A DNA stretch of 64,000 bases from Pseudomonas sp. CHM02 (GCF_000612585.1 NZ_JFCA01000024.1:1-64000), one strand, 5' to 3'; numbered from the stretch's first letter, positions 9,551 through 19,866 are shown. A program made the numbers and translations. Notes: a model not told the origin generated them from the letters alone.

Positions 9551-10462
9551 ATGATGACCTTGCGTCAAATCCGGCACTTTATTGCCGTGGCCGAGACCGG
9601 TTCGATCTCCGCCGCCGCGCAAACGGCGTTTATCTCTCAGTCGACCCTGACCCTGGCGATCCAGCAACTGGAGCAGGAAATCGGCGTCAACCTGTTCAAC
9701 CGTCACGCCAAGGGCATGACCCTGACCCACCAGGGCCATCAATTCCTGCGCCAGGCGCACTTGATCCTCGCCACCGTCGACAACGCCAAACGCAGCCTGC
9801 AACAGAGCACCGACCAGGTCGCCGGCCAACTGATCATCGGCGTGACCAGCCTGGTGGCCGGCTATTACCTCGCCGACCTGCTGACGCGTTTCCAGCGCGC
9901 CTACCCCAACGTTGAAATCCGTGTGATGGAGGATGAGCGCCCATATATCGAGCACCTGCTGGTGAGCGGCGAAATCGACGTGGGCGTGCTGATCCTCTCT
10001 AACCTCGAAGACCGCCACGCCCTGCAGACCGAAGTCCTCACCCACTCTCCTCACCGCCTGTGGCTGCCGGCGCAACACCCGCTGCTGGAACACGACAGCA
10101 TCAACCTGGCCGATGTGGCGCGCGAACCGCTGATCCAGCTGAATGTGGATGAAATGGGCCATAACGCCCAGCGCCTGTGGGCCGGTGCCGGGTTGCAGCC
10201 ACGGGTGACGTTGCGCACGGCGTCGACCGAAGCGGTACGGAGCCTGGTGGCCGCGGGTCTGGGCGTGTCCATCCAGCCGGACATGACTTACCGCCCCTGG
10301 TCGCTTGAGGGCGACATTATCGAAGCGCGGCCGATTGCCGACCTCAGCCAGACCCTCGATGTGGGCCTGGCCTGGCGGCGTGGCACTGCACGTCCTGCGT
10401 TGGTGGACCCGTTCCTGACTGTCGCCCGCGAACAGCCACACCCACGCAAGCCATCTATTTAA
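9551..10462 (+). CDS. LysR-family regulator of the polyamine locus
   Basis: A 303-residue LysR-type regulator with an N-terminal winged helix-turn-helix (LRQIRHFIAVAETGSISAAA, residues 4-23) and a periplasmic-binding-protein-like effector domain. It lies 100 bases upstream of, and on the same strand as, the first aldehyde dehydrogenase, which is less usual than the divergent LysR layout. The intergenic region has an inverted repeat at 10466-10483 that fits a LysR T-N11-A box. Context suggests it controls the downstream polyamine uptake and oxidation genes; the ligand is not known from sequence. Confidence 0.85.
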   Translation: MMTLRQIRHFIAVAETGSISAAAQTAFISQSTLTLAIQQLEQEIGVNLFNRHAKGMTLTHQGHQFLRQAHLILATVDNAKRSLQQSTDQVAGQLIIGVTSLVAGYYLADLLTRFQRAYPNVEIRVMEDERPYIEHLLVSGEIDVGVLILSNLEDRHALQTEVLTHSPHRLWLPAQHPLLEHDSINLADVAREPLIQLNVDEMGHNAQRLWAGAGLQPRVTLRTASTEAVRSLVAAGLGVSIQPDMTYRPWSLEGDIIEARPIADLSQTLDVGLAWRRGTARPALVDPFLTVAREQPHPRKPSI

Positions 10463-10465
10463 TCG

Positions 10466-10483
10466 AATACTGCATTCAGTATT
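10466..10483. promoter_or_regulatory. Candidate LysR operator
   Basis: AATACT-N6-AGTATT is a perfect inverted repeat containing a T-N11-A core, and a third AGTATT follows at 10485-10490. It sits just after the LysR gene and before the first dehydrogenase. Assignment to the LysR protein is inference. Confidence 0.45.
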
Positions 10484-10500
10484 TAGTATTTGTTGACCTC

Positions 10501-10547
10501 GCGCCTGACCTCTACTCTCAGTTCATTCATAAGAGAAGGTCAGGCGC
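10501..10547 (+). promoter_or_regulatory. Long-stem inverted repeat in the dehydrogenase leader
   Basis: GCGCCTGACCT at 10501-10511 and its exact complement AGGTCAGGCGC at 10537-10547 flank a 25-base loop, ending 17 bases before the likely ATG at 10565. It has no U tract, so it is not a normal terminator. It may be an mRNA structure or a second regulator site. Confidence 0.45.
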
Positions 10548-10564
10548 CTTGTAAGAGAACGCCC

Positions 10565-12052
10565 ATGGCCACACAAGAAAAGAGATCGCGAAAAATGTCC
10601 GGCGCGCCCACCCCGCTGCTCACTGCGTTGCTGATCGACGGCGAACTGGTCCAGGGCCAGGGTTTTGCCGAGCCGATCCTCAACCCGGCCACGGGTGAAG
10701 TCCTCACCCAGATCGCCGAAGCCAGCACCGAACAGGTGGAAACCGCGATCCTCGCCGCCCACCGCGCCTTTGCCGGTTGGTCGCGCACCACGCCGCAGCA
10801 ACGCTCGAACATCCTGCTGGGCATTGCCGACGCCATCGAAAAACAAGCCGACTACCTGGCCCGCCTGGAATCCCTGAACTGCGGCAAGCCGTTGCACCTG
10901 GCGCGCCAGGATGACTTGAGCGCCACCGTCGATGTGTTCCGCTTCTTCGCCGGGGCGGTGCGTTGCCAGACCGGGCAACTGAGCGGTGAATACCTGCCGG
11001 GCTACACCAGCATGGTGCGTCGCGACCCCATCGGCGTGGTGGCGTCGATTGCGCCGTGGAACTACCCGTTGATGATGGCCGCGTGGAAAATCGCCCCGGC
11101 CCTGGCCGCCGGCAATACCTTGGTGTTCAAGCCGTCGGAACACACGCCGCTGTCGATCCTGGCCCTCGCCCCAGTCCTTGAAGAGCTGCTGCCGCGTGGC
11201 GTGATCAACATTCTGTGTGGCGGCGGCGAAGGGGTCGGCAGCCATCTGGTCAGCCACCCCAAGGTGCGCATGGTCTCGCTGACCGGCGATATCGTCACTG
11301 GGCAGAAGATTCTGCAAGCCGCCTCCAAAACCCTTAAACGCACGCACCTGGAACTCGGCGGCAAGGCCCCCGTGATCGTGTGCAACGACGCCGACCTGCA
11401 GGCCGTGGTCGAGGGCGTGCGCGCCTACGGTTATTACAACGCAGGCCAGGACTGCACCGCCGCATGCCGCATCTACGCCCAGGCCGGTATCCACGACAAA
11501 CTGGTCGCTGAGCTGGGCGCTGCCGTGAGCAGCCTGCGCTTTGCCGGCAAACGCGATGCCGACAATGAACTCGGCCCGCTGATCAGCACGCGCCAGCGCG
11601 ACCGCGTCGCCAGTTTTGTCGAACGCGCCCTCGGCCAGCCGCATATCGAACGCATCACCGGCGCCGCTGTGCATTCCGGTGCGGGCTTCTACTACCAGCC
11701 CACTCTGCTCGCCGGCTGTAAACAGAACGATGAAATCGTGCAGCGCGAAGTGTTCGGCCCGGTGGTCACGGTGACGCGCTTCGACGAACTGGAGCAGGCG
11801 GTGGACTGGGCCAACGACTCCGAATATGGCCTGGCCTCGTCGGTGTGGACCCAGAACCTGGACAAGGCCATGCAAGTGGCGGCGCGCCTGCAATATGGCT
11901 GCACCTGGATCAACAGCCATTTCATGCTGGTCAGCGAAATGCCCCACGGCGGCTTGAAGCGCTCGGGGTATGGGAAGGACCTGTCCAGCGATTCGCTGCA
12001 GGACTACAGCGTGGTGCGGCACATCATGGCGCGCCACGGCCAGCATCTTTAA
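10565..12052 (+). CDS. Aldehyde dehydrogenase (gamma-aminobutyraldehyde type), copy 1
   Basis: An NAD(P)-dependent aldehyde dehydrogenase probably oxidising 4-aminobutyraldehyde (from putrescine or spermidine) to GABA. Visible landmarks are the cofactor-binding [19 protein letters not shown], the general-base Glu in LELGGKAPV, and the catalytic Cys in [11 protein letters not shown]. An in-frame codon exists at 10490, but the ATG at 10565 gives the usual N-terminus; an ATG at 10595 (MSGAPTP) is also possible, and neither has a strong ribosome site. The protein is about 495 residues. It is closely related to the second dehydrogenase at 16441, so the locus holds a paralogous pair flanking the transporter. 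Confidence 0.85.
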   Translation: MATQEKRSRKMSGAPTPLLTALLIDGELVQGQGFAEPILNPATGEVLTQIAEASTEQVETAILAAHRAFAGWSRTTPQQRSNILLGIADAIEKQADYLARLESLNCGKPLHLARQDDLSATVDVFRFFAGAVRCQTGQLSGEYLPGYTSMVRRDPIGVVASIAPWNYPLMMAAWKIAPALAAGNTLVFKPSEHTPLSILALAPVLEELLPRGVINILCGGGEGVGSHLVSHPKVRMVSLTGDIVTGQKILQAASKTLKRTHLELGGKAPVIVCNDADLQAVVEGVRAYGYYNAGQDCTAACRIYAQAGIHDKLVAELGAAVSSLRFAGKRDADNELGPLISTRQRDRVASFVERALGQPHIERITGAAVHSGAGFYYQPTLLAGCKQNDEIVQREVFGPVVTVTRFDELEQAVDWANDSEYGLASSVWTQNLDKAMQVAARLQYGCTWINSHFMLVSEMPHGGLKRSGYGKDLSSDSLQDYSVVRHIMARHGQHL

Positions 12053-12124
12053 AACAACAACTAAGCTCATGCGTTACCGGTTTGAACAACTGCCCCGACC
12101 ATAATTAAAGAAGAGGGAATCCCC

Positions 12125-13276
12125 ATGTCTGCGCACAAGACCGCACTGCTCAGTGCCCTGACCACCGCGCTGCTGGCCAGCGTCAGCATTCAGGCCGCCG
12201 AACCGCTCAAGGCGGTGGGTGCCGGTGAAGGCCAACTGGATATTGTTGCCTGGCCCGGCTATATCGAACGTGGCGAAAGCGACAAGGCCTACGACTGGGT
12301 CACCGGTTTCGAGAAGGAAACCGGCTGCAAGGTCAACGTGAAAACCGCCGCCACCTCCGACGAAATGGTCAGCCTGATGGCCAAGGGTGGGTATGACCTG
12401 GTGACCGCGTCGGGCGATGCCTCGCTGCGGTTGATCGTCGGCAAGCGTGTGCAGCCGATCAACACCGCGCTGATCCCCAACTGGAAAAACATCGACCCGC
12501 GCCTGAAAGATGCGCCGTGGTATGTGGTCGGCCAGCAAACCTATGGCACCCCGTACCAATGGGGCCCGAACGTGCTGATGTACAACACCAACGTGTTCAA
12601 GACCGCGCCCACCAGCTGGGACGTGCTGTTCAACGCGCAGAACTTGCCGGACGGCAAGCCGAACAAAGGTCGTGTGCAGGCGTATGACGGCCCGATCTAC
12701 ATCGCCGATGCCGCGCTGTACCTCAAGTCGACCAAGCCGGAACTGGGTATTCAAAGCCCGTACGAACTGACTGAAACCCAGTACAAGGCCGTGCTTGAAC
12801 TGTTGCGTGCGCAACAACCACTGATCCACCGCTACTGGCACGACACCACCGTGCAAATGAGTGACTTCAAGAACGAAGGCGTGGTGGCCTCCAGCGCCTG
12901 GCCGTATCAGGTCAACGGCCTGCAGAACGAGAAGCAGCCGATTGCTTCGACCATTCCGAAGGAAGGCGCCACCGGCTGGGCCGACACCACCATGTTGCAC
13001 ACCGAGGCCAAGCACCCGAACTGCGCCTACAAGTGGATGGACTGGTCGCTGCAGCCGAAGGTCCAGGGCGATGTGGCCGCATGGTTCGGCTCGCTGCCGG
13101 CCGTGCCTGCGGCGTGCAAGGAAAGCGAACTGCTCGGCGCCGAAGGCTGCAAGACCAACGGGTTCGATCAGTTCGAAAAGATCGCCTTCTGGAAAACCCC
13201 GCAGGCTGAAGGCGGCAAGTTCGTGCCGTACAGCCGCTGGACCCAGGATTACATTGCGATCATGGGCGGCCGCTAA
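12125..13276 (+). CDS. Polyamine ABC transporter substrate-binding protein (YdcS-like)
   Basis: A periplasmic binding protein of the spermidine/putrescine family, 383 residues, with a Sec signal peptide (about residues 1-24, ending near SIQAAEP). Mature-domain features include LDIVAWPGYIERGE and SDEMVSLMAKGGYDLVTASGD near the N-terminus. It is followed by genes for an ATPase and two permeases, the order of the E. coli ydcSTUV-patD operon. It should deliver a polyamine to the inner-membrane permeases. The actual substrate is inferred from the neighbours (spermidine dehydrogenase and aminoaldehyde dehydrogenases). An AAGAGGG ribosome site precedes the ATG. Confidence 0.87.
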   Translation: MSAHKTALLSALTTALLASVSIQAAEPLKAVGAGEGQLDIVAWPGYIERGESDKAYDWVTGFEKETGCKVNVKTAATSDEMVSLMAKGGYDLVTASGDASLRLIVGKRVQPINTALIPNWKNIDPRLKDAPWYVVGQQTYGTPYQWGPNVLMYNTNVFKTAPTSWDVLFNAQNLPDGKPNKGRVQAYDGPIYIADAALYLKSTKPELGIQSPYELTETQYKAVLELLRAQQPLIHRYWHDTTVQMSDFKNEGVVASSAWPYQVNGLQNEKQPIASTIPKEGATGWADTTMLHTEAKHPNCAYKWMDWSLQPKVQGDVAAWFGSLPAVPAACKESELLGAEGCKTNGFDQFEKIAFWKTPQAEGGKFVPYSRWTQDYIAIMGGR

Positions 13277-13316
13277 GACCGCCCGGGCTGCATAGACCCA
13301 ATGTGGGCAGGGTTTA

Positions 13317-13403
13317 TGTGGGAGCTGGCTTGCCTGCGATGCAGACACCTCGGTGCTTCAGCCAGACCGAAGTGATGCCATCGCAGGCAAGCCAGCTCCC
13401 ACA
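13317..13403. repeat. REP/BIME-like inverted repeat
   Basis: TGTGGGAGCTGGCTTGCCTGCGAT at 13317-13340 is repeated in inverse orientation at 13380-13403 around a 39-base centre. It lies between the binding-protein and ATPase genes and may trim or stabilise the upstream mRNA, as REPs do within transporter operons. Confidence 0.85.
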
Positions 13404-13505
13404 GAAAAGCGCCCACATTTCAATTGCGCTGACAGATTCCCTCGTTTTTTCAGAAGTCCAGGCCGGGCCGCTGCGACGACCCGCGCCTTTTCGGAGCACC
13501 GCACC

Positions 13506-14540
13506 ATGACGCTTGCAGTCCAATTCACCCACGTTTCCCGTCAGTTCGGCGAAGTGAAAGCCGTTGACCGGGTTTCCATCGATATCCAGGACGGCGAGTT
13601 CTTTTCCATGCTCGGCCCTTCCGGCTCGGGCAAGACCACCTGCCTGCGCCTGATCGCCGGGTTCGAGCAGCCGAGCGCAGGCTCGATCCGTATCCATGGC
13701 GAGGAAGCCGCCGGCTTGCCGCCGTATCAGCGCGATGTGAACACCGTGTTCCAGGATTACGCGCTGTTCCCCCATATGAATGTGCGCGACAACGTCGCCT
13801 ACGGCCTCAAGGTCAAGGGCGTGGGCAAGACCGAACGCCTGAACCGTGCCGAAGAAGCCCTGGCCATGGTCGCCCTTGGCGGCTACGGCGACCGCAAGCC
13901 GGTGCAGCTTTCCGGTGGCCAACGCCAACGGGTGGCCCTGGCTCGCGCGCTGGTCAATCGCCCGCGTGTATTGCTGCTGGACGAGCCGCTCGGCGCCCTC
14001 GACCTCAAGCTGCGCGAGCAGATGCAAAGCGAACTGAAGAAGCTGCAACGCCAGCTGGGTATCACCTTTATCTTCGTGACCCACGACCAGACCGAAGCGC
14101 TGTCGATGTCCGACCGCGTGGCCGTATTCAATAAAGGCCGCATCGAGCAGGTCGACACCCCGCGCAATCTCTACATGAAGCCCGCCACCGCGTTCGTCGC
14201 CGAGTTCGTCGGCACCTCCAACGTGATTCGCGGCGAGTTGGCCCAGCGCCTCAGTGGCAGCGCGCAGCCGTTCTCGATCCGCCCGGAGCACGTGCGTTTT
14301 GCCGACGGCCCGCTGGGTGCCGGCGAAGTGGAAATCAGCGGTTTGCTCCACGATATCCAGTACCAGGGCAGCGCCACCCGTTATGAACTGAAACTGGACA
14401 ACGGCCAGGCGCTGAACATCAGCCAGGCCAACAACCAGTGGCTGGACATCAGCAGTGGCCATCAGGTCGGCCAGTCCATCACCGCCCGTTGGGCGCGGGA
14501 AGCCATGACCCCGCTGACCGACAGCGCAGGCGAGGTGTGA
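13506..14540 (+). CDS. Polyamine ABC transporter ATPase (YdcT/PotA-like)
   Basis: The cytoplasmic ATP-hydrolysing subunit of the importer. The Walker A box is GPSGSGKTT, the signature is LSGGQRQRVALARAL, and Walker B is VLLLDEPLGALD; a C-terminal TOBE-type regulatory domain (about residues 255-344) follows. I chose the ATG at 13506 since an in-frame codon at 13353 would read through the REP element; the product is 344 residues. The stop is one base from the next ATG, so it is coupled to the first permease. Confidence 0.9.
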   Translation: MTLAVQFTHVSRQFGEVKAVDRVSIDIQDGEFFSMLGPSGSGKTTCLRLIAGFEQPSAGSIRIHGEEAAGLPPYQRDVNTVFQDYALFPHMNVRDNVAYGLKVKGVGKTERLNRAEEALAMVALGGYGDRKPVQLSGGQRQRVALARALVNRPRVLLLDEPLGALDLKLREQMQSELKKLQRQLGITFIFVTHDQTEALSMSDRVAVFNKGRIEQVDTPRNLYMKPATAFVAEFVGTSNVIRGELAQRLSGSAQPFSIRPEHVRFADGPLGAGEVEISGLLHDIQYQGSATRYELKLDNGQALNISQANNQWLDISSGHQVGQSITARWAREAMTPLTDSAGEV

Positions 14541-14541
14541 C

Positions 14542-15471
14542 ATGAGCCTGGCTATTTCCCAACCGCCGATGCGCAGGTTTTCCAACCTGCTGTACCGCAA
14601 GCCCAACCTCTACCTGGCGATGCTGCTGGTGCCGCCGCTGATCTGGTTCGGCGCGATCTACCTCGGTTCGTTGCTGACCCTGCTGTGGCAAGGTTTCTAT
14701 ACCTTCGACGACTTCACCATGGCGGTCACGCCGGACCTGACCCTGGCCAACTTCGCCGCGCTGTTCCAGCCGTCGAACTTCGACATCATCGTGCGCACCT
14801 TGAGCATGGCGATCGTGGTGTCGATCGCCAGCGCCATCGTCGCCTTCCCCATCGCCTACTACATGGCGCGCTACACCACGGGCAAGACCAAGGCGTTCTT
14901 CTATATCGCAGTGATGATGCCGATGTGGGCCAGCTATATCGTCAAGGCCTATGCCTGGACCTTGCTGCTGGCCAAGGGCGGCGTGGCGCAGTGGTTCGTG
15001 CAGCACCTGGGGCTGGAGCCGCTGTTGCAGTTCGTGCTGGGCATTCCCGGCGTGGGCGGCAGCACCTTGAGCACTTCGCACCTGGGGCGCTTCATGGTGT
15101 TCGTCTACATCTGGCTGCCGTTCATGATCCTGCCGATCCAGGCCTCCCTGGAACGCTTGCCACCCTCGCTGCTGCAAGCCTCGGCCGACCTGGGCGCCAA
15201 ACCGCGCCAGACCTTCATGCAGGTGATTTTGCCGCTGTCGGTGCCGGGGATTGCCGCAGGTTCGATCTTCACGTTCTCGCTGACCCTGGGCGACTTCATC
15301 GTGCCGCAACTGGTCGGCCCGCCCGGCTACTTCGTCGGCGGCATGGTCTACGCGCAGCAAGGCGCCATTGGCAACATGCCCATGGCCGCGGCGTTCACCC
15401 TGGTGCCGATCGTGCTGATCGCGGTTTACCTGTCCATCGTCAAACGCCTGGGGGCCTTCGATGCACTCTGA
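14542..15471 (+). CDS. Polyamine ABC transporter permease 1 (YdcU/PotB-like)
   Basis: An inner-membrane permease of 309 residues with about six transmembrane helices (for example [19 protein letters not shown] and [17 protein letters not shown]). The cytoplasmic EAA-type loop that docks the ATPase reads [20 protein letters not shown]. The gene starts one base after the ATPase stop and its end overlaps the next permease by 11 bases, indicating one operon. It forms a heterodimer with the following gene product. Confidence 0.9.
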   Translation: MSLAISQPPMRRFSNLLYRKPNLYLAMLLVPPLIWFGAIYLGSLLTLLWQGFYTFDDFTMAVTPDLTLANFAALFQPSNFDIIVRTLSMAIVVSIASAIVAFPIAYYMARYTTGKTKAFFYIAVMMPMWASYIVKAYAWTLLLAKGGVAQWFVQHLGLEPLLQFVLGIPGVGGSTLSTSHLGRFMVFVYIWLPFMILPIQASLERLPPSLLQASADLGAKPRQTFMQVILPLSVPGIAAGSIFTFSLTLGDFIVPQLVGPPGYFVGGMVYAQQGAIGNMPMAAAFTLVPIVLIAVYLSIVKRLGAFDAL

Positions 15472-16270
15472 AAAATCCTCATTGGGCCTGAAGATCGCCG
15501 CCTGGGGCGGGTTGGTGTTTCTGCACTTCCCGATCCTGATCATCTTTCTCTACGCCTTCAACACCGAAGAAGCCGCGTTCAGCTTTCCACCCCAGGGCTT
15601 CACCCTGAAGTGGTTCAGCGTGGCGTTCGCCCGCCCGGACGTACTGGAAGCGATCAAGCTGTCGTTGCAGATTGCGGCCATCGCCACGCTGATCGCCATG
15701 GTGCTCGGCACCCTGGCCTCGGCCGCGCTGTATCGCCGCGAGTTCTTCGGCAAGCAAGGCGTGTCGTTGATGCTGATCCTGCCGATTGCGCTGCCGGGGA
15801 TCATCACCGGCATCGCACTGCTGGCGACCTTCAAGACGCTGGGCATCGAGCCGGGGATGTTCACCATCATCGTCGGCCACGCAACCTTCTGCGTGGTGAT
15901 CGTCTACAACAACGTCATCGCCCGGCTGCGCCGCACGTCCCACAGCCTGATCGAAGCCTCGATGGACCTGGGCGCCGACGGCTGGCAGACCTTCCGCTAC
16001 ATCATCATGCCCAACCTGGGCTCGGCGCTGCTGGCCGGCGGCATGCTCGCCTTTGCGCTGTCGTTCGACGAAATCATCGTCACCACCTTCACCGCCGGCC
16101 ACGAGCGCACCCTGCCGCTGTGGCTGCTCAACCAACTGAGCCGGCCACGGGATGTGCCGGTGACCAACGTGGTGGCGATGCTGGTGATGCTGGTGACGAT
16201 GTTCCCGATTCTCGGAGCCTATTACCTGACCCGCGGCGGTGAAAGCGTGGCCGGTAGTGGCGGTAAATAA
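15461..16270 (+). CDS. Polyamine ABC transporter permease 2 (YdcV/PotC-like)
   Basis: The second inner-membrane permease, 269 residues, with about six hydrophobic helices and an EAA loop ([20 protein letters not shown]). The start overlaps the preceding permease by 11 bases. The [10 protein letters not shown] segment after the loop is typical of PotC-class permeases. Together with the upstream three genes it completes a polyamine importer. Confidence 0.9.
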   Translation: MHSEKSSLGLKIAAWGGLVFLHFPILIIFLYAFNTEEAAFSFPPQGFTLKWFSVAFARPDVLEAIKLSLQIAAIATLIAMVLGTLASAALYRREFFGKQGVSLMLILPIALPGIITGIALLATFKTLGIEPGMFTIIVGHATFCVVIVYNNVIARLRRTSHSLIEASMDLGADGWQTFRYIIMPNLGSALLAGGMLAFALSFDEIIVTTFTAGHERTLPLWLLNQLSRPRDVPVTNVVAMLVMLVTMFPILGAYYLTRGGESVAGSGGK

Positions 16271-16299
16271 CGTTGCAGCTGCAGGAGCTCAGTTCAAAT

Positions 16300-16387
16300 G
16301 CGGGAGCGGGCTTGCTCGCGAAAGCGGTACATCAGATACACATTTGTCGACTGACATACCGTATTCGCGAGCAAGTCCGCTCCCACA
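16300..16387. repeat. REP/BIME-like inverted repeat
   Basis: GGGAGCGGGCTTGCTCGCGAA at 16302-16322 is matched inversely (with one change) at 16364-16384. It belongs to the GCTTGCTCGCGAA class, different from the repeat at 13317. It lies between the permease and the second dehydrogenase. Confidence 0.85.
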
Positions 16388-16440
16388 TTAAGAGCCGGTT
16401 TCTTCAGGGAATTAACACTCGTTTTGAGGAGAGCTGAACC

Positions 16441-17865
16441 ATGCAAACCAAACTGCTGATCAACGGCCACCTGGTCGAGGGCGAAGGCCCGGCACAAGCC
16501 GTCTTCAACCCGGCCCTCGGCCGCGTACTGGTAGAGATCAAGGAAGCCAGCGAAGCCCAGGTCGACGCCGCCGTACGCGCCGCCGATGCCGCTTTCGAAG
16601 GCTGGTCGCAAACCGCGCCCAAGGATCGCTCGCTGTTGCTGCTGAAACTGGCGGACGTGATCGAAGCCCACGGCGAAGAGCTGGCCAAGCTGGAATCGGA
16701 CAACTGCGGCAAGCCCTACAGCGCCGCGCTGAACGATGAGATTCCGGCGATTGCCGATGTGTTCCGCTTCTTTGCCGGTGCCAGCCGTTGCATGAGCGGT
16801 TCGGCGGGCGGTGAGTACCTGCCCGGCCATACCTCGATGATCCGCCGCGATCCGGTGGGCGTGATCGCCTCGATCGCGCCGTGGAACTACCCACTGATGA
16901 TGGTCGCCTGGAAAATCGCCCCGGCCCTCGCCGCCGGTAATACCGTGGTGCTCAAGCCGTCGGAACAAACCCCGCTGACCGCCCTGCGCCTGGTCGAACT
17001 GGCCGCTGACATTTTCCCGGCCGGGGTGCTCAACCTGGTGTTCGGCCGCGGGCCGACCGTGGGCAGCCCGCTGGTGACCCACCCGAAAGTGCGCATGGTG
17101 TCGCTGACCGGCTCCATCGCCACGGGCGCGAATATCATCTCCAGCACCGCCGACAGTGTGAAGCGCATGCACATGGAGCTGGGCGGCAAGGCGCCGGTGA
17201 TCATCTTCAACGACGCCGATATCGATGCCGCCGTGGAAGGCATTCGTACCTTCGGCTTCTACAACGCCGGCCAGGATTGCACTGCGGCGTGCCGGATTTA
17301 TGCGCAAGCGGATATCTACGATGCGTTCGTCGAGAAGCTCGGCGCGGCAGTCGCCAGCATCAAATATGGCTTGCAGGATGATCCAGCCACCGAGCTGGGC
17401 CCGCTGATTACTGCGCAGCATCGCGACCGCGTGGCCGGGTTTGTCGAGCGCGCCGTGGCACAACCGCACATTCGACTGGTCACGGGCGGCAAGGCGGTGG
17501 AAGGCAATGGCTTCTTCTTTGAGCCGACCGTGCTGGCCGACGCGCAGCAGGACGACGAAATCGTGCGGCGCGAAGTGTTCGGCCCGGTGGTATCGGTGAC
17601 CAAGTTCACCGATGAAGCACAGGTGCTGGGCTGGGCCAATGATTCGGACTACGGCCTGGCGTCATCCGTGTGGACCGCCGACGTAGGACGCGCCCATCGC
17701 TTGGCCGCACGCCTGCAATACGGCTGCACCTGGGTGAACACCCACTTCATGCTCGTCAGCGAAATGCCTCACGGCGGTCAGAAACTGTCGGGTTATGGCA
17801 AGGACATGTCCATGTACGGGCTGGAGGACTACACCACCGTTCGCCATGTGATGTTCAAGCACTGA
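16441..17865 (+). CDS. Gamma-aminobutyraldehyde dehydrogenase (PatD/YdcW-like), copy 2
   Basis: An NAD-dependent aldehyde dehydrogenase, 474 residues, placed as ydcW/patD is in the E. coli ydcSTUVW operon, and expected to convert 4-aminobutyraldehyde to GABA. It shows the cofactor loop [19 protein letters not shown], the general-base Glu in MELGGKAPV, and the catalytic Cys in [11 protein letters not shown]. The ATG follows a GGAGAG ribosome site. By eye it is strongly similar along its length to the dehydrogenase at 10565, with a shorter N-terminus, so the two are probably an old duplication with divided roles (for instance 3-aminopropanal versus 4-aminobutanal). Confidence 0.87.
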   Translation: MQTKLLINGHLVEGEGPAQAVFNPALGRVLVEIKEASEAQVDAAVRAADAAFEGWSQTAPKDRSLLLLKLADVIEAHGEELAKLESDNCGKPYSAALNDEIPAIADVFRFFAGASRCMSGSAGGEYLPGHTSMIRRDPVGVIASIAPWNYPLMMVAWKIAPALAAGNTVVLKPSEQTPLTALRLVELAADIFPAGVLNLVFGRGPTVGSPLVTHPKVRMVSLTGSIATGANIISSTADSVKRMHMELGGKAPVIIFNDADIDAAVEGIRTFGFYNAGQDCTAACRIYAQADIYDAFVEKLGAAVASIKYGLQDDPATELGPLITAQHRDRVAGFVERAVAQPHIRLVTGGKAVEGNGFFFEPTVLADAQQDDEIVRREVFGPVVSVTKFTDEAQVLGWANDSDYGLASSVWTADVGRAHRLAARLQYGCTWVNTHFMLVSEMPHGGQKLSGYGKDMSMYGLEDYTTVRHVMFKH

Positions 17866-17880
17866 CCCCAGCGCCACCTC

Positions 17881-17964
17881 TGTAGGAGCCGGCTTGCCGG
17901 CGATGAGGCCAGTGAGCCATGCATTGCTCTTGTGGACGCCATCGCCGGCAAGCCGGCTCCTACA
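17881..17964. repeat. REP/BIME-like inverted repeat
   Basis: TGTAGGAGCCGGCTTGCCGGCGAT at 17881-17904 and its exact inverse at 17941-17964. It starts about 15 bases after the dehydrogenase stop and ends about 35 bases before the spermidine dehydrogenase ATG. Confidence 0.9.
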
Positions 17965-17999
17965 GGGGTCTTATAACAATAAAATTTAGGTTCCTCCCC

Positions 18000-19862
18000 A
18001 TGGATATCACCCGCCGCGACTTCCTCAACGGCGTCGCTGTCACCATCGCCGCCGGCATGACCCCGCTGCAAATCCTGCAAGCCGCGCCCGATGGTCGTTA
18101 CTACCCACCCGGACTCACCGGCCTGCGCGGCAGCCATGTCGGCTCGTTCGAAGTGGCGCACCAGATGGGCTGGGAAAAGAAGGTGTTCGACACCGACCAG
18201 CTGCCGATCACCGAGCACTACGACCTGGTCATCGTGGGTGGCGGCTTGAGTGGTTTGTCGGCAGCGTGGTTCTACCGAGAGAAGCACCCCAAGGCGAAGA
18301 TCCTGATCCTGGAAAACCACGACGACTTCGGCGGCCACGCCAAGCGCAATGAGTTCCAGGCCGGTGGCCGCATGATCATCGGCTACGGTGGCAGCGAGGC
18401 GTTCCAGTCGCCCAACCACCTGTACAGCAAGCAAGTGAACGGGCTATTGAAGAAACTCGGGGTGAATATCAAGCGCTTCGAAACCGCCTTCGACCGCCAG
18501 TTTTACCCAAGCCTGGGGCTGTCGCGCGGGGTGTTTTTCGACAAGGAGAACTTCGGCGAAGACAAACTGGTGACCGGCGACCCCACGCCGATGGTGGCCG
18601 ACGACATCGCGCCAGACCGGCTCAACGCGCGGGCGATCAGCGATTTCATCAATGACTTTCCGTTGCCACCGGCAGACCGCCAGGCCCTGATCGAGCTGCA
18701 CACCGCGCCCAAGGATTATCTGCCGGGCAAGACCGCCGAAGAAAAGGCCACTTACCTGGCGGCCACCAGCTACCGCGACTTCCTGCTCAAGAACGTAGGT
18801 TTGTCGGAAGGCGCGGTGAAGTACTTCCAGAGCCGTACCAATGACTTCATGGCCCTGAGCATCGATGCGGTGGCGTCGTCCGATGCCTACAGCGTGGGTT
18901 TCCCTGGCTTTGCCGGGATGAACCTGGCGCCGATCAGCGAAGAAGCCGCCGCCGAAATGGAAGAGCCCTACATCTATCACTTCCCGGACGGTAATGCGTC
19001 GGTGGCGCGGTTGCTGGTGCGCAGCCTGATCCCGGGCGTGGCGCCGGGACACACCATGGACGATATCGTGTTGGCGGCGTTTGACTACGCCAAGCTCGAC
19101 CAACCCAGGGCCGCCGTGCGGCTGCGCCTGAACAGCACGGCGGTCAGCGTGCGCAACGTCGGTGATGGCGTGCATGTCGGCTACAGCCGTGGCGGACAAC
19201 TCGCCCAGGTAAGCGGCAAACGCTGCATCCTGGCCTGTTACAACATGATGATTCCGTACCTGCTGAAGGATCTGCCGGCACCACAGGCCCATGCCCTGAG
19301 CCAGAACGTGAAATACCCGCTGGTGTACACCAAGGTGGTGATCCGCAACTGGCAGTCGTTCCAGAAGCTCGGCGTGCATGAGATTTACGCGGCGACCCAG
19401 CCTTACAGCCGGATCAAGCTGGACTACCCGGTGAGCATGGGCGGCTACGACCACCCGCGTGACCCGACGCAGCCAATCGGCTTGCACATGGTCTACGTGC
19501 CCACCAGCCCCAACAGCGGCATGAACGCCCGCGACCAGGCCCGCGCCGGGCGGGGCAAGTTGTATGGGCAGACGTTCGAACAGTTGGAAGCGCAGTTGCG
19601 CGACCAGTTGCAACGCATGCTTGGGCCAGGTGGTTTCGAGCATGAGCGCGATATCCTGGCGATCACTGTCAACCGTTGGTCACATGGTTATGCGAGCTTC
19701 TCCAACAGTTTGTTCGACAAAGCCGATGAAAGCGAAGCGCTGATGAAGCTGGCGAAAAAGCCGCTGGGCCATGTGAGCATTGCCAACTCGGATGCGGCGT
19801 GGAGTGCGTATGCCCATGCGGCGATAGATGAGGCGTATCGCGCAGTAGGCGAAATCGCCTGA
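18000..19862 (+). CDS. spdH: Spermidine dehydrogenase-like FAD oxidoreductase, Tat-exported
   Basis: Probably a periplasmic spermidine dehydrogenase (SpdH family), cleaving spermidine into an aminoaldehyde and a diamine. The N-terminus MDITRRDFLNG carries a twin-arginine export motif followed by a hydrophobic stretch. The FAD-binding Rossmann motif VIVGGGLSGLSAAW lies at about residues 77-90, with the E-x-D-x-x-GG-x-A continuation (LENHDDFGGHAKR). At 620 residues it has the length I recall for P. aeruginosa SpdH. I chose the ATG at 18000; an in-frame codon at 17919 would read through the REP element. The neighbouring polyamine importer and aminoaldehyde dehydrogenases support the role. Another FAD amine oxidase specificity cannot be excluded. 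Confidence 0.75.
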   Translation: MDITRRDFLNGVAVTIAAGMTPLQILQAAPDGRYYPPGLTGLRGSHVGSFEVAHQMGWEKKVFDTDQLPITEHYDLVIVGGGLSGLSAAWFYREKHPKAKILILENHDDFGGHAKRNEFQAGGRMIIGYGGSEAFQSPNHLYSKQVNGLLKKLGVNIKRFETAFDRQFYPSLGLSRGVFFDKENFGEDKLVTGDPTPMVADDIAPDRLNARAISDFINDFPLPPADRQALIELHTAPKDYLPGKTAEEKATYLAATSYRDFLLKNVGLSEGAVKYFQSRTNDFMALSIDAVASSDAYSVGFPGFAGMNLAPISEEAAAEMEEPYIYHFPDGNASVARLLVRSLIPGVAPGHTMDDIVLAAFDYAKLDQPRAAVRLRLNSTAVSVRNVGDGVHVGYSRGGQLAQVSGKRCILACYNMMIPYLLKDLPAPQAHALSQNVKYPLVYTKVVIRNWQSFQKLGVHEIYAATQPYSRIKLDYPVSMGGYDHPRDPTQPIGLHMVYVPTSPNSGMNARDQARAGRGKLYGQTFEQLEAQLRDQLQRMLGPGGFEHERDILAITVNRWSHGYASFSNSLFDKADESEALMKLAKKPLGHVSIANSDAAWSAYAHAAIDEAYRAVGEIA

Positions 19863-19866
19863 CCCT

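Noticed and set aside
17919..17999. N-terminal extension of spdH
   Set aside because: It is translated from the REP element; the Tat signal starts at 18000.
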